Of a DNA stretch of 24,372 bases, positions 1 through 8,392 are shown one piece after another. The first letter of the stretch is position 1. Each line of letters begins with the position of its first letter. Under the pieces are notes generated by a model. That model did no database searches, was not told where the DNA came from, and saw only the letters and a list, made by a program, of their open reading frames with translations. The position numbers and the translations under genes are program-made. Origin of the DNA: an uncultured Gammaproteobacteria bacterium (GTDB lineage: Bacteria > Pseudomonadota > Gammaproteobacteria > Rariloculales > Rariloculaceae); assembly GCA_946887385.1 (NCBI GenBank), contig CAMPKU010000033.1, positions 1-24,372 on the forward strand, written 5' to 3'.

Positions 1-95
1 TCGCCGACGCAGCCTACAGGGACGTATTCACGGCGGTGCCGAAAGCGTCATCACGTGGCTGCGTACGCTCGCCGCCCGGAAAAGAAGGAACGCTC

Positions 96-1373
96 ATGCA
101 GACAGCCACCCATCCGTCCGAGCTCTCCCGCAACGGCATCCTGACGACACTGGGCGCCACGATCGGCCTCGCGCTCGGCCCGAGCGTGATCGCCAATCTC
201 ACCGTCACGGCTTACATCACACCGATCGAGCAGGAATTCGGCTGGTCGCGAACAGACGTCTCGTTCGCGTTTTCGCTGGTCGCGTACATGATCGTGGTGA
301 TGTCGCCGCTTCAGGGCATGCTCGTCGACCGTTTCGGTCCCCGGCGCGTCGTGCTCACGTCGATCCCGCTGTTCGCGCTGAGCCTCGCCGCGATCTATTT
401 CACGCCGGACAATATTTACGTCTACTACTTCCTCTGGGCCTTGGTGCCCATCGCCGGCTTGGGCCTGTGGCCGCTCGGCTATTTGCAAGCCGTCACGCCC
501 TGGTTCGACCGCAAGCTCGGCTTGTCTTTGGGCGTCGCCAACGCCGGCATCGGCGTGGGCAGCACGATTCTGCCGCTGTTGGTAATCGGCCCCATCATCG
601 CCGCCTATAGCTGGCGGCACGCCGTGCTCGCCATCGCATTGCTCGTGCTCTTCGTGAGCTGGCCCATCGTCGCCTACTGCTTGCGCGAGCCCGATGCGGC
701 CGACATCGCCGCGCGGAAGTTGACCTCCGCCAGCCGGTCGTTCGGGCTCAAGTTCAAAGAAGCGATGCGCGAGCCGACGTTCTGGATGCTGAACTTAGGA
801 TTTTTCCTGCTAGGCGTTACTGCCACGAGCCTCGTCACGCAGCAGGTTCCGCTGCTGCGCGACGCGGGTTGGACGCCTGAGGAGACGACGCGGCTCCAGA
901 CTACGTTCGGAGTCGGCCTTTTGTTCGCGCGCGTCATCGTCGGGTTCATCATCGACCACGTCTTCGCCCCGCGCGTGATGACGACGGTGTCGATCGGGGG
1001 CGCCATCGCATGCGTCCTCTACGCGGTGTATCCCGACCTCGGCTACGTCAGCGCGCTGCTGGTCGGCTTCTTGCTCGGCGCCGAGTTCGACGTGCTCGCG
1101 TTCCTCATCAAGCGCTACTACGGCAACGCCGCGTATGGCCGCGTCTACGGCGTCATCTTTGGCGTGTTTTATCTGGGATCGGCCGTCGGCATCTGGGGCA
1201 TGCCGAAGCTGCGCGAGCTGTCCGCCGATGTGAGCTACGACAACGGCCTCTACGCGGCCGCGATGATCCTGGTCGCTTCGGCCATTTTGATGGCGTTCAT
1301 GCCGAAATATCGGTTCGGCGCGGGCCACGTGATAGAGCCGCCGGCCGGCACCGCCGCAACTCAGCAAGCCTGA
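96..1373 (+). CDS. MFS transporter, monocarboxylate/oxalate-formate-antiporter-like
   Basis: Inner-membrane secondary carrier of the major facilitator superfamily, 425 residues, about 12 hydrophobic helices. The loop between helices 2 and 3 has the MFS signature as GMLVDRFGPRRV, and the early helices with PIEQEFGWSRTDVS resemble the monocarboxylate/oxalate:formate antiporter branch. The ATG at 96 is preferred because GAAGGAA lies 5 bases upstream; an in-frame ATG at 36 would add 20 hydrophilic residues. Only 17 bases separate it from the PQQ dehydrogenase that follows, so the two are probably co-transcribed. The carrier may handle the substrate or the acid product of that enzyme (inference). 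The substrate cannot be read from the sequence. The 95 bases upstream hold no gene I can support, although the frame stays open to the window edge. Confidence 0.9.
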   Translation: MQTATHPSELSRNGILTTLGATIGLALGPSVIANLTVTAYITPIEQEFGWSRTDVSFAFSLVAYMIVVMSPLQGMLVDRFGPRRVVLTSIPLFALSLAAIYFTPDNIYVYYFLWALVPIAGLGLWPLGYLQAVTPWFDRKLGLSLGVANAGIGVGSTILPLLVIGPIIAAYSWRHAVLAIALLVLFVSWPIVAYCLREPDAADIAARKLTSASRSFGLKFKEAMREPTFWMLNLGFFLLGVTATSLVTQQVPLLRDAGWTPEETTRLQTTFGVGLLFARVIVGFIIDHVFAPRVMTTVSIGGAIACVLYAVYPDLGYVSALLVGFLLGAEFDVLAFLIKRYYGNAAYGRVYGVIFGVFYLGSAVGIWGMPKLRELSADVSYDNGLYAAAMILVASAILMAFMPKYRFGAGHVIEPPAGTAATQQA

Positions 1374-1390
1374 TCGACATCGGAGGCCTC

Positions 1391-3145
1391 ATGCGACTGC
1401 GCTCGATGAAGACGACTCTGTCAGCCGGGTTGTTCGCGGCGCTCGCCGTTTTCGGCACGTCGGCGCAGGAACGCGTGCTGCGTCCCGTGACGGATGCGAT
1501 GCTGCAAAACCCGGAGCCGGGGCAGTGGCTGTCGTGGCGCCGCACGTTGAATCACTGGGGCTACAGCCCGCTCACGCAAATCGACAAGCGCAACGTGACG
1601 CAGCTGAAGCTCGTGTGGACGCGGCCGCTGGCGCAAGGCGTGCAAGAAGGCACGCCGCTCGTGCACGACGGGGTGATGTTTTTCCCCAATCCGAACGACA
1701 TCACGCAAGCCATCGATGCCGCGAGCGGCGACCTGATTTGGGAATACCGGCGCCCTGTGCAGGACGACAACGCCGACTACATCCCGTTCCCGTCGCTGAA
1801 CCGCAATCTAGCCATCTACGGCAACTTGATCCTCGATAACGGCGCCGACAATTACGCCTACGCACTCGACGCGCGCACGGGCGAGCTGAAGTGGGAAACG
1901 CAGATTCTCGATTACCGCCGCGGTGCGCAGCACAGCTCGGGCCCCATCGTCGCGAACGGCAAGGTCATCTCGGGCCGCAGCTGCGAGCCTGAGGGCGGCC
2001 CCGAGGCGTGCGTGCTCACGGCATTCGACGCACTCACGGGCCGGGAGCTCTGGCGCACGCGCACGATCCCGCGGCCCGACGAGCCCGGCGGCGACACCTG
2101 GGGCGACGTTCCGTACGAGGAGCGCCGCCATGTCGGTCTGTGGATGGTGCCGAGCTTCGACCCGGAGTTGAACCGCATTTACGTCGGCACGTCCGTCACT
2201 TCGCCTGCGCCGAAGTTCATGCTGGCAGGCAACGACGAGCAGTATCTGTATCACAACAGCACGCTCGCGATCGACGCAGACACCGGCAAGATCGTTTGGT
2301 ATCTACAGCACGTCGTCGATCACTGGGATCTCGATCACCCGTTCGAGCGCATCCTGGTCGACACCGTCGTCGCGCCCGATCCCGCTGCTGTCGCGTGGAT
2401 CAACCCGCGCGTGCGAACCGGCGCCTCGCACAAGGTGTTGACGGGCGTGCCCGGCAAGACCGGTCTCTTCTACACCATCGACCGCGAAACCGGGCAGTTC
2501 CTGTGGGCGCGGCCTACGGTGGAGCAGAACGTCATCACCGCCGTCAACACGGAATCGGGCGCCGGCGTGGTGAACGAAGAAAAGCTGTTCTCGGGCTCCG
2601 GTCAGGAAAGGCTAATATGCCCGAGCTTGACCGGCGGCAAGAATTATCACGCGGGCGCTTACAGCCCGCAGACGAAGCTCGTCTACATGCCGCTGCAAAA
2701 CATTTGCATGGCGGCCACGTCGCTGGAAGCGCCGCGCAACGCCGACGCGCTGGAGCTCTACGCGATCAGGACGCGCGATCAGCTCGCACCGGGAACCGAC
2801 AACGTCGGCACCATCGAGGCCATCTCCGTCGAGACGGGGCGCACGGCATGGAAGCGCGAGCAGCGCGCGGGTCAAACGTCGTTGATGACGACTGCGAGCG
2901 GCCTACTATTCGGCGGCGACACGGCCGGCCGGTTCCGCGCCTATGACGCCGAGACCGGCGCCGTACTCTGGGAAGTGAGCTTGGGCTCGCACGTGAGCGG
3001 GTTTCCGGCCACATTCGCCGTGAACGGCAAGCAGTACGTGGCGATCAGCACGGGAGCCACGCCGAACACATTCGGCTTGGCCACGTTGACGCCGGAGACG
3101 CGCGCAGGAACCGCAAACAATCTCTACGTATTCTCGCTGCCTTGA
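1391..3145 (+). CDS. Secreted PQQ-dependent dehydrogenase (quinoprotein alcohol dehydrogenase type)
   Basis: Predicted periplasmic eight-bladed beta-propeller quinoprotein, 584 residues, that would oxidise an alcohol or related substrate using pyrroloquinoline quinone. A Sec signal peptide occupies about residues 1-25 (cleavage after GTSA, before QE). Propeller repeats of the type DARTGELKWE and DAETGAVLWE recur along the chain. VVDHWDLDHPF matches the region carrying the catalytic Asp in this family, and ICPSLTGGKNY is another family-typical segment. There is no CXXCH, so it has no covalent haem domain, and no adjacent Cys-Cys as in methanol dehydrogenase; two cysteines near SCEPEGGPEAC could form a disulfide. 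The ATG at 1391 has GGAGG 4 bases upstream. An alternative ATG lies at 1406. The stop overlaps the next start as TGATG. No PQQ biosynthesis genes are present in this window. Confidence 0.9.
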   Translation: MRLRSMKTTLSAGLFAALAVFGTSAQERVLRPVTDAMLQNPEPGQWLSWRRTLNHWGYSPLTQIDKRNVTQLKLVWTRPLAQGVQEGTPLVHDGVMFFPNPNDITQAIDAASGDLIWEYRRPVQDDNADYIPFPSLNRNLAIYGNLILDNGADNYAYALDARTGELKWETQILDYRRGAQHSSGPIVANGKVISGRSCEPEGGPEACVLTAFDALTGRELWRTRTIPRPDEPGGDTWGDVPYEERRHVGLWMVPSFDPELNRIYVGTSVTSPAPKFMLAGNDEQYLYHNSTLAIDADTGKIVWYLQHVVDHWDLDHPFERILVDTVVAPDPAAVAWINPRVRTGASHKVLTGVPGKTGLFYTIDRETGQFLWARPTVEQNVITAVNTESGAGVVNEEKLFSGSGQERLICPSLTGGKNYHAGAYSPQTKLVYMPLQNICMAATSLEAPRNADALELYAIRTRDQLAPGTDNVGTIEAISVETGRTAWKREQRAGQTSLMTTASGLLFGGDTAGRFRAYDAETGAVLWEVSLGSHVSGFPATFAVNGKQYVAISTGATPNTFGLATLTPETRAGTANNLYVFSLP

Positions 3146-4116
3146 TGAGCCACCCGCGCGCACAACGAACCGTGGCGCCGTCGCACCTGGTTCGGCCGGG
3201 CGCTATCCCGCACATCGGCTCCAATGACGCGTGCATTCTGTTCGCTTACGCCATCTTGGCGCGCGAAGCCGCGATGCTCGCCGACTATCGGCCGCAGGGC
3301 GAGAACGCGCCTACGGCGCACGCGATTCACCAGTTGCGCGTGGCAGCTCGGCGGTTGCGTGTTGCGCTGCGACTCTTTCGCCGCATGCTGCCGAGCAAGG
3401 CCGCGGCACACCTGCTCGCGGAATTGCGCTGGTTTGCGCGCTCGCTCGGCGAGCTCCGCGATCTCGACGTGTACGCACAAGCCTTCAAAGCGTACGCGCA
3501 AAGCTTACCGCCCGAGCGGCGGGCGCAGTTGAGCGGCTACGAGCTGTTCTTGCGGCGCGAGCGCGCCGCCGCGCGAGTCAAGGCCGCCGCCGTATTCGCG
3601 AGCGCGCGTTCTGCGGCGCTGTTCGCCCGCCTTCACAAATTCGTTGCCGCCGGGCCGAGCGCCAGCGCGGTGCGCCGCTGGCGCTCTGTGTCCGTGCGCG
3701 ACGCGGCGCTCCAAAGCATTCGCGGCAGCGTGGTGCGCGTCCGCCGCTGTGCCGAGCGACTCGGCGAACGCCCGCAGCCGCGTGCGCTGCATGAGCTGCG
3801 CATCAAGACCAAGCGGCTTCGCTACGAGCTGGAGTTTTTCGCGGAGGTATATCCGCAGCTGAAATCCACTGCGGCGGCCTGCAAGGCAGTGCAGGATCTG
3901 CTCGGTGCGCATCAAGACGCGTGCGTGGCCGACGAGCGCTTGAAGCGGTACACGGCGATGCTGCGCAAGCAAAAGGCCCACGGCGCGCTGTCGCCCGCGC
4001 TCGTGGATTTGCGCAAGAGTCAACTCAAGGTTGCGCGCGAGCTCAAGCGGTCGTTCAAACGGCAGTGGCCCGGTTTCGCCGCCACCCTCGACGCCGCGCA
4101 CCACGCCGTTGCGTAA
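3145..4116 (+). CDS. CHAD domain-containing protein
   Basis: A 323-residue, Arg/Ala/Leu-rich all-helical protein of the CHAD family (conserved histidine alpha-helical domain). Two half-repeats are visible. The first has AIHQLRVAARRLRVALRLF near residues 55-75. The second has ALHELRIKTKRLRYELEFF near residues 215-235, followed by VQDLLGAHQDACVADE. The basic helices with conserved His are the family hallmark. CHAD proteins are known to bind inorganic polyphosphate and associate with polyphosphate granules. No CYTH triphosphatase domain is fused. The ATG at 3145 overlaps the preceding stop as TGATG; a TTG directly before it at 3142 could also serve. A gap of 21 bases leads to apaH, so both may act in phosphate/nucleotide stress (inference). 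Confidence 0.88.
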   Translation: MSHPRAQRTVAPSHLVRPGAIPHIGSNDACILFAYAILAREAAMLADYRPQGENAPTAHAIHQLRVAARRLRVALRLFRRMLPSKAAAHLLAELRWFARSLGELRDLDVYAQAFKAYAQSLPPERRAQLSGYELFLRRERAAARVKAAAVFASARSAALFARLHKFVAAGPSASAVRRWRSVSVRDAALQSIRGSVVRVRRCAERLGERPQPRALHELRIKTKRLRYELEFFAEVYPQLKSTAAACKAVQDLLGAHQDACVADERLKRYTAMLRKQKAHGALSPALVDLRKSQLKVARELKRSFKRQWPGFAATLDAAHHAVA

Positions 4117-4137
4117 GCCGCGGCACGGCGCATCCAC

Positions 4138-4977
4138 GTGAGGCTGTTCGCGATCGGCGACATCCAAGGTTGCGCGGCGGCCTTCGACGCGCTGCTGCGC
4201 AAGCTCGCGTTTCGCCCCTCGCGCGACCGGCTATGGCTCGTGGGCGATCTCGTGAATCGCGGGCCGGACTCGCTCGGCGTGCTGCGGCGCGTGATGGGGC
4301 TTGGGCGCAGCGTGACCTGCGTGCTCGGCAATCACGATCTCCATCTGCTCGCAACCGTGGCAGGCCGGCGCGAGCTCTCGCCCGCCGACACGTTTCACGA
4401 CGTGCTCGATGCGCCGGACTTGGGCGAGATCGTGGACTGGCTGCGCCATCGGCCGCTTCTGCACTACGCCGCGCCCACAAAGCGTGTGCTCGTGCACGCC
4501 GGCATCCCGCCGCGCTGGACCGTGACCCAGGCGCGCGCCGAGGCGCGCGACGTGGAGTTGCAATTGCGCAGCCGACGATGGCGGCATGCGCTGAAGGAAA
4601 TGTACGGCGGCGAGCCGTCGGCGTGGAGCTCGAAACTGCGCGGCGCCGACCGATGCCGCTACACGATCAACGCCTTGACGCGCATGCGTTACTGCGACCG
4701 GCGCGGCCGGCTCGATTTGTCTTATTCCGGCCCGCCCGGCACGCAGCCGAAGGGGCTCGTGCCGTGGTTCGACTTCCCCGACCGCCGGGCCGCTCGCGTT
4801 CACATCGTGTTCGGCCACTGGGCGGCGCTCGGGCTGCTGCGCCGCGCCGACGTGACGGCGCTCGACACCGGCTGCGTCTGGGGTAATCATCTGACGGCCG
4901 TGCGTCTCGATCGACCGGCACGGGCTGTTCAAGTCAGCGCGGCAGCGGCCAAGCGCCTCGCGCGGCGGCGGCGGTAG
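4138..4977 (+). CDS. apaH: Symmetrical bis(5'-nucleosyl)-tetraphosphatase (Ap4A hydrolase)
   Basis: Cytoplasmic metallophosphatase that splits Ap4A into two ADP. At 279 residues it is the usual ApaH length. All metallophosphoesterase motifs are visible: GDIQG near residue 7, GDLVNRGPDS near 36, GNHD near 64, LVHAGIPP near 120 and a late FGHWAALG that supplies the last His. The start is GTG at 4138, chosen because the family begins only a few residues before the GDIQG strand. No strong Shine-Dalgarno is visible, which suggests translational coupling with the CHAD gene 21 bases upstream. In Enterobacteria apaH lies with ksgA and apaG; that context is absent here. Confident in the family; the precise nucleotide preference is not provable from sequence. 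Confidence 0.93.
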   Translation: MRLFAIGDIQGCAAAFDALLRKLAFRPSRDRLWLVGDLVNRGPDSLGVLRRVMGLGRSVTCVLGNHDLHLLATVAGRRELSPADTFHDVLDAPDLGEIVDWLRHRPLLHYAAPTKRVLVHAGIPPRWTVTQARAEARDVELQLRSRRWRHALKEMYGGEPSAWSSKLRGADRCRYTINALTRMRYCDRRGRLDLSYSGPPGTQPKGLVPWFDFPDRRAARVHIVFGHWAALGLLRRADVTALDTGCVWGNHLTAVRLDRPARAVQVSAAAAKRLARRRR

Positions 4978-5018
4978 CCGGAAGGGAACGCACGGGTCGC
5001 TCAAGGAGTCTCACGGCC

Positions 5019-5522
5019 ATGCACTCGCAGACGCTGGCACGCAGCCTGGCAGCCGGAGCGGTGATCGTCGCCGCGGCGCTCGTGCTGCTCGTGCGCGCTC
5101 CGGTCGAGGTGTCGCCTTCGGCACCGGCGGATCCGCGCCCAGCGGTTCAAACCGAAGGTTTGCCTGCCGCGCGCGCAGAACCCACCCTTGCTGCGGCAGC
5201 CCTCGAGACACCGGCCGCCGCGAAGGAGCGCGAGCTCCAAGCAATGTCAGAAACGTTTCGTAACAGCACGTTTCTGATAGCAATTCGAGGGGCCGGCTTC
5301 CACTGTAATGAGCTACTGCGCGTGTCCGGCGGCCTCGATGGCTCGGCCAAGTGGCTGGCGACTTGCAGCGAGATGCTGGCCTATACGGTGGCCGTGGCCA
5401 GCAATGGCGCGCTGCAAATCCAGCCGATGATGCAGTACTTCGACGGCCTAGGGGTGCAAACGATCGAGCTCGAATTCGAGCCGTCTCAAATTCCGCCCCA
5501 ACCGCTGCCCGAGCCTCGCTAG
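5019..5522 (+). CDS. Hypothetical membrane-anchored periplasmic protein
   Basis: I do not recognise this 167-residue protein. It has one N-terminal hydrophobic helix (about residues 8-27, rich in Ala/Val/Leu). It works either as an uncleaved anchor or a signal peptide. An Ala/Pro-rich linker follows to about residue 70, then a compact globular part with two cysteines (FHCNELL and ATCSEM) that could pair in the periplasm, and a Pro-rich tail. AAGGAG sits 10 bases before the ATG, a good ribosome site. It follows apaH by 41 bases on the same strand and may be the last gene of that run. Its stop codon lies inside a CTAG shared with the stop of the converging gene, so the two reading frames overlap by four bases. 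Confidence 0.75.
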   Translation: MHSQTLARSLAAGAVIVAAALVLLVRAPVEVSPSAPADPRPAVQTEGLPAARAEPTLAAAALETPAAAKERELQAMSETFRNSTFLIAIRGAGFHCNELLRVSGGLDGSAKWLATCSEMLAYTVAVASNGALQIQPMMQYFDGLGVQTIELEFEPSQIPPQPLPEPR

Positions 5523-6418
5523 CCGGGCGAACCGAGCGAATCGAGCACCGCAGCGATCGCGTCCGTGCCCTGTGCCGGCGCCATCACGTGCGCGCCGGCG
5601 ATGCCCGGAATCGCCTTGAGCCCCGCGATGAGCTCGGCGCAGACCAGACGTCCTTCGGCGGCCTGATCCTTCGCGCCCTCGATCCGCGCGATGATGGGCT
5701 CCGGCACGGTGACGCCGAACAGGTTCTCGTTCATCCACCGCGCCGACTTCGCCGAGCGGATCGGGCCCACACCGATGATGACGCCGAGCTTCTCGGTGAT
5801 GCCTTCCGCGCGCAGGCGCTCCGCGTAAGCGCGCACCACGTCGAGGTCGAATCCGAACTGCGTCTGAATGAAATCCGCGCCGGCCTCGATCTTTTTCTGC
5901 AGCGGCACGGCCGACCATTTGGCGTCGGGGCGCCGCGGCACGTCGGCGGCGCCGATGAAGAACTTCGGCGGCGAATCGATCTTGCGCGCCGAGGGCAGCT
6001 CGCCCTTGTCGCGCATGTCGCGCGCGAGCTTCAAAAGATCGATCGATTCGAAGTCGAATACAGGCTTGGCATCGGGCTGATCGCCGCCTTTCGGATCGTC
6101 GCCGCGCAGCATCAGCAGGTTTTCCACGCCCTGAGCGCCGGCGCCGATCAGATCGCCGGCGAGCGCGATGCGGTTGCGATCTCGGCAAGTGACTTGCAAC
6201 ACCGGCTCGTGGCCGTTCGCGGCCAGGATTGCCGCGGCTGCGAAGCTCGAGATCGAGGTTTTGCCGGCCGCGGCGTCCGTGATGTTGATCGCGTCCACCT
6301 TGCCGGCCAGTTGGCTCGCCTCGTGTAACAGTTTCGTGCCGGACGCCGACAGCGGCGGCACGATCTCCGCCGTGATGACGAACTGCTTTGCCTTGATTTT
6401 GTCCTTGAGTCTCGACAT
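5519..6418 (-). CDS. Methylenetetrahydrofolate reductase-like protein (MetF superfamily)
   Basis: A 299-residue TIM-barrel flavoprotein of the methylenetetrahydrofolate reductase family, which reduces 5,10-methylene-THF to 5-methyl-THF for methionine synthesis. Family features: FVITAEIVPP near the N-terminus carries the catalytic Glu; VDAINITDAA and QVTCRDRNRIAL match the folate/FAD-binding strands; GVENLLMLRGDDP is strongly characteristic; ADFIQTQFGFDLD is the conserved late barrel strand. It differs from E. coli MetF at the first motif and looks like the variant MTHFR branch, so the cofactor (NADH, ferredoxin or a partner) is uncertain and I give no symbol. The start ATG has GGAG 8 bases upstream. 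It lies 66 bases downstream of the PQQ lipoprotein on the same strand, so read-through is likely; TAGAAT at 6470-6475 on this strand could give it its own weak promoter. Confidence 0.85.
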   Translation of the reverse strand: MSRLKDKIKAKQFVITAEIVPPLSASGTKLLHEASQLAGKVDAINITDAAAGKTSISSFAAAAILAANGHEPVLQVTCRDRNRIALAGDLIGAGAQGVENLLMLRGDDPKGGDQPDAKPVFDFESIDLLKLARDMRDKGELPSARKIDSPPKFFIGAADVPRRPDAKWSAVPLQKKIEAGADFIQTQFGFDLDVVRAYAERLRAEGITEKLGVIIGVGPIRSAKSARWMNENLFGVTVPEPIIARIEGAKDQAAEGRLVCAELIAGLKAIPGIAGAHVMAPAQGTDAIAAVLDSLGSPG

Positions 6419-6484
6419 TCGTATTCTCCGGCCGCACCTGTCGCGGCAGTCGGTAAGCCACGCGGAACAATTCTACGCAATGCG

Positions 6485-8392
6485 TTAAGGCAGGGCGTAA
6501 GCGATCAGCGACTGTGCATCGGCCGCACCGGCGTCGTCGATCGCCAACCGCCCCGCAGCGACGACTGCCACGTACTGGCGGCCATCCGCCGCGGCATACG
6601 TGATGGGCACCGCGTGGGCGGAGAGCGGCAGCTCCGTTGCCCAAAGCTCCGCTCCCGTGCGCGAGTCGTAGGCACGAAAACGCCGGTCGTTGCTGGCGCC
6701 GATGAACACGAGCCCGCCCGCGGTGGCAATGGGGCCGCCGACGTTGAGCCGGCCCGTGCGGCGGCGCTCGGCCGGCAATTGTTCCGTCACGCCGAGCGGC
6801 ACGCGCCAGACGATTGCGCCCGTGGCTACGTTCACGGCCATGATCTCGCCCCACGGCGGCTTTTGACAGGGCCACGCCGTCGAGCCGCCGCTCTGCTCGT
6901 TACCCGCGGAATCGGCCGCCGCGTCGTGGGACCAGAACCGCGCCAGCGGCCCGCCCACGGCGCTCGTGCGGCGGTACGGCAAACGGTCGGCGCGCGCACC
7001 CACGCCTGTTTGCGCAGAAGTGGCATCGGTGGCGTTGCGCTCGAGCCAGCCGATGCCGCCTTCGCTGCTGGTGTTCACGAACACTAAACCTTGCGACGGA
7101 TCCGCGGCCGCCCCGCCCCAACCCACCGCGCCGAGCGAGCCCGGGAACACGATCGTCGAGCGCGCCTGCTCGCCGGGCGCGCGGTACCGATACGGCGTGA
7201 ACGGCCCCGCGTTCTGCAAGCCGCCGCTGCGATCGCGCAGCTCGCGGCAAAAGTCCGCATGCTCCGCCGTGGTATCGGCCGCCATTACGAGATCGCCGGC
7301 CGCGAAGCTCACGCGCGCGATCGGCGCAGGCTTCGACGGCACGGGTTGCGTCGGCGACGAAGTTTCGCCGGGAACGTCGGACGACGGCGCCGGCGTTTCG
7401 ACAAGGTCGAAAACCGGTGCGCCCGTCGTGCGCTCGAGAACGTACAGATAGCCGGCGCGACCGGCCAAGGCGAGCACGGGCACGTTGGCACCGCCGATGG
7501 CGGCATCCAGCAGCACGGGCGGTGCGCGCAGATCGTAGCCCCAGAGGTCGTGATGCACCGTCTGAAAATGCCAACGCGGCGCGCCCGTGCGCGCGTCGAG
7601 CGCCACGACCGCGTTGAAGTACGGATCGGCGGCAGCCCTCTCGCCGCCGTAGAACACGTCGGGCCCGGGCCCCGCGAACACGGCGTAGAGCAGCGCGCGA
7701 TCGACATCCACGGTGAGCGAGAAAGCCGGATGCGTGAGCGTGGGCGTGCTCGCAAAGCTCCATCGCTGCACGCCGCTGCGCGCGTCGTAGGCATGCACGC
7801 CGCCGGGCGCGCCGTTCGAGCCGACGACGACGAGATCCTCGAACGGCGTGGGCGCGCCGTTGTATGCCGCCGGCATCGCGACTTCGCCGTTGCTGCCGAA
7901 CTCAGCCGCCTTCTTGCCCGTGCGTGCGTCGAGCGCAACGAGCGCGCGCCCGGCCGTGAAGAAGATCCGCGCGGCGCCGGTCGCGTCATCGGACCAGTAG
8001 GCGAGCCCCCGCTGTGACGGCGCGCCCTTCTCGAGCGAGAAGCGCCACAGCTCCTCGCCGGTGTCTGCGCGCAGCGCCACCACCCGGTCGGCCGCCGCGG
8101 CGTAAAGCGTGCCTCCAACCACGAGCGGTGTGAGCTGCGAGCCTTCGGGCGCCGTTTCCTCCGTGCTGCCGAGCGGGTACGACCATGCTTGCCGAAGCTC
8201 GTCGACGTTGGTGGGCGAAATTTGCCGCAACGGCGAGAAACGCGTTCCTGCGAGATCGCGGTTGTAGCTCGGCCAATCGGCACCGTTCGTGAACTCGGCG
8301 AACGCAGCCGCGCCCGCGACTTGCGGCGCTTCCGTAGGCCGCTCGCCGCACGCGGTGAGAAGCACTGCCGCCAGAGCCGCGATTCGTCGCAC
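6485..8392 (-). CDS. PQQ-dependent dehydrogenase lipoprotein (glucose-dehydrogenase-like propeller)
   Basis: A 635-residue quinoprotein beta-propeller. The N-terminus is a lipoprotein signal with lipobox LTAC (Cys15), so it should be anchored on the periplasmic face of a membrane. SYNRDLAGTRFSPLRQI and repeated DARTG..W blades mark the PQQ propeller. The C-terminal part, with KPPWGEIMAVNVATGAIVW and GGPIATAGGLVFIGASND, closely resembles the soluble domain of membrane-bound PQQ glucose/polyol dehydrogenases, but the multi-helix membrane domain of Gcd is missing. There is no CXXCH haem motif. The start is GTG at 8392, exactly abutting the TGA of the MBL-fold gene upstream (TGAGTG), so translation is probably coupled. 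The substrate is likely a sugar or alcohol (inference). Confidence 0.88.
   Translation of the reverse strand: MRRIAALAAVLLTACGERPTEAPQVAGAAAFAEFTNGADWPSYNRDLAGTRFSPLRQISPTNVDELRQAWSYPLGSTEETAPEGSQLTPLVVGGTLYAAAADRVVALRADTGEELWRFSLEKGAPSQRGLAYWSDDATGAARIFFTAGRALVALDARTGKKAAEFGSNGEVAMPAAYNGAPTPFEDLVVVGSNGAPGGVHAYDARSGVQRWSFASTPTLTHPAFSLTVDVDRALLYAVFAGPGPDVFYGGERAAADPYFNAVVALDARTGAPRWHFQTVHHDLWGYDLRAPPVLLDAAIGGANVPVLALAGRAGYLYVLERTTGAPVFDLVETPAPSSDVPGETSSPTQPVPSKPAPIARVSFAAGDLVMAADTTAEHADFCRELRDRSGGLQNAGPFTPYRYRAPGEQARSTIVFPGSLGAVGWGGAAADPSQGLVFVNTSSEGGIGWLERNATDATSAQTGVGARADRLPYRRTSAVGGPLARFWSHDAAADSAGNEQSGGSTAWPCQKPPWGEIMAVNVATGAIVWRVPLGVTEQLPAERRRTGRLNVGGPIATAGGLVFIGASNDRRFRAYDSRTGAELWATELPLSAHAVPITYAAADGRQYVAVVAAGRLAIDDAGAADAQSLIAYALP

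Noticed and set aside
1..95. Possible 3' end of an upstream gene or N-terminal extension of the MFS carrier
   Set aside because: The MFS frame is open to the window edge but lacks a signal or conserved content, and the ribosome site at 84-90 supports the start at 96.
5351..6328. Open frame of 325 codons on the + strand
   Set aside because: Antisense to the MTHFR-like gene, which has strong family motifs.
5448..6875. Open frame on the - strand over the MTHFR-like gene and the end of the PQQ lipoprotein
   Set aside because: Out of phase with both recognised proteins; low-complexity Arg-rich translation.
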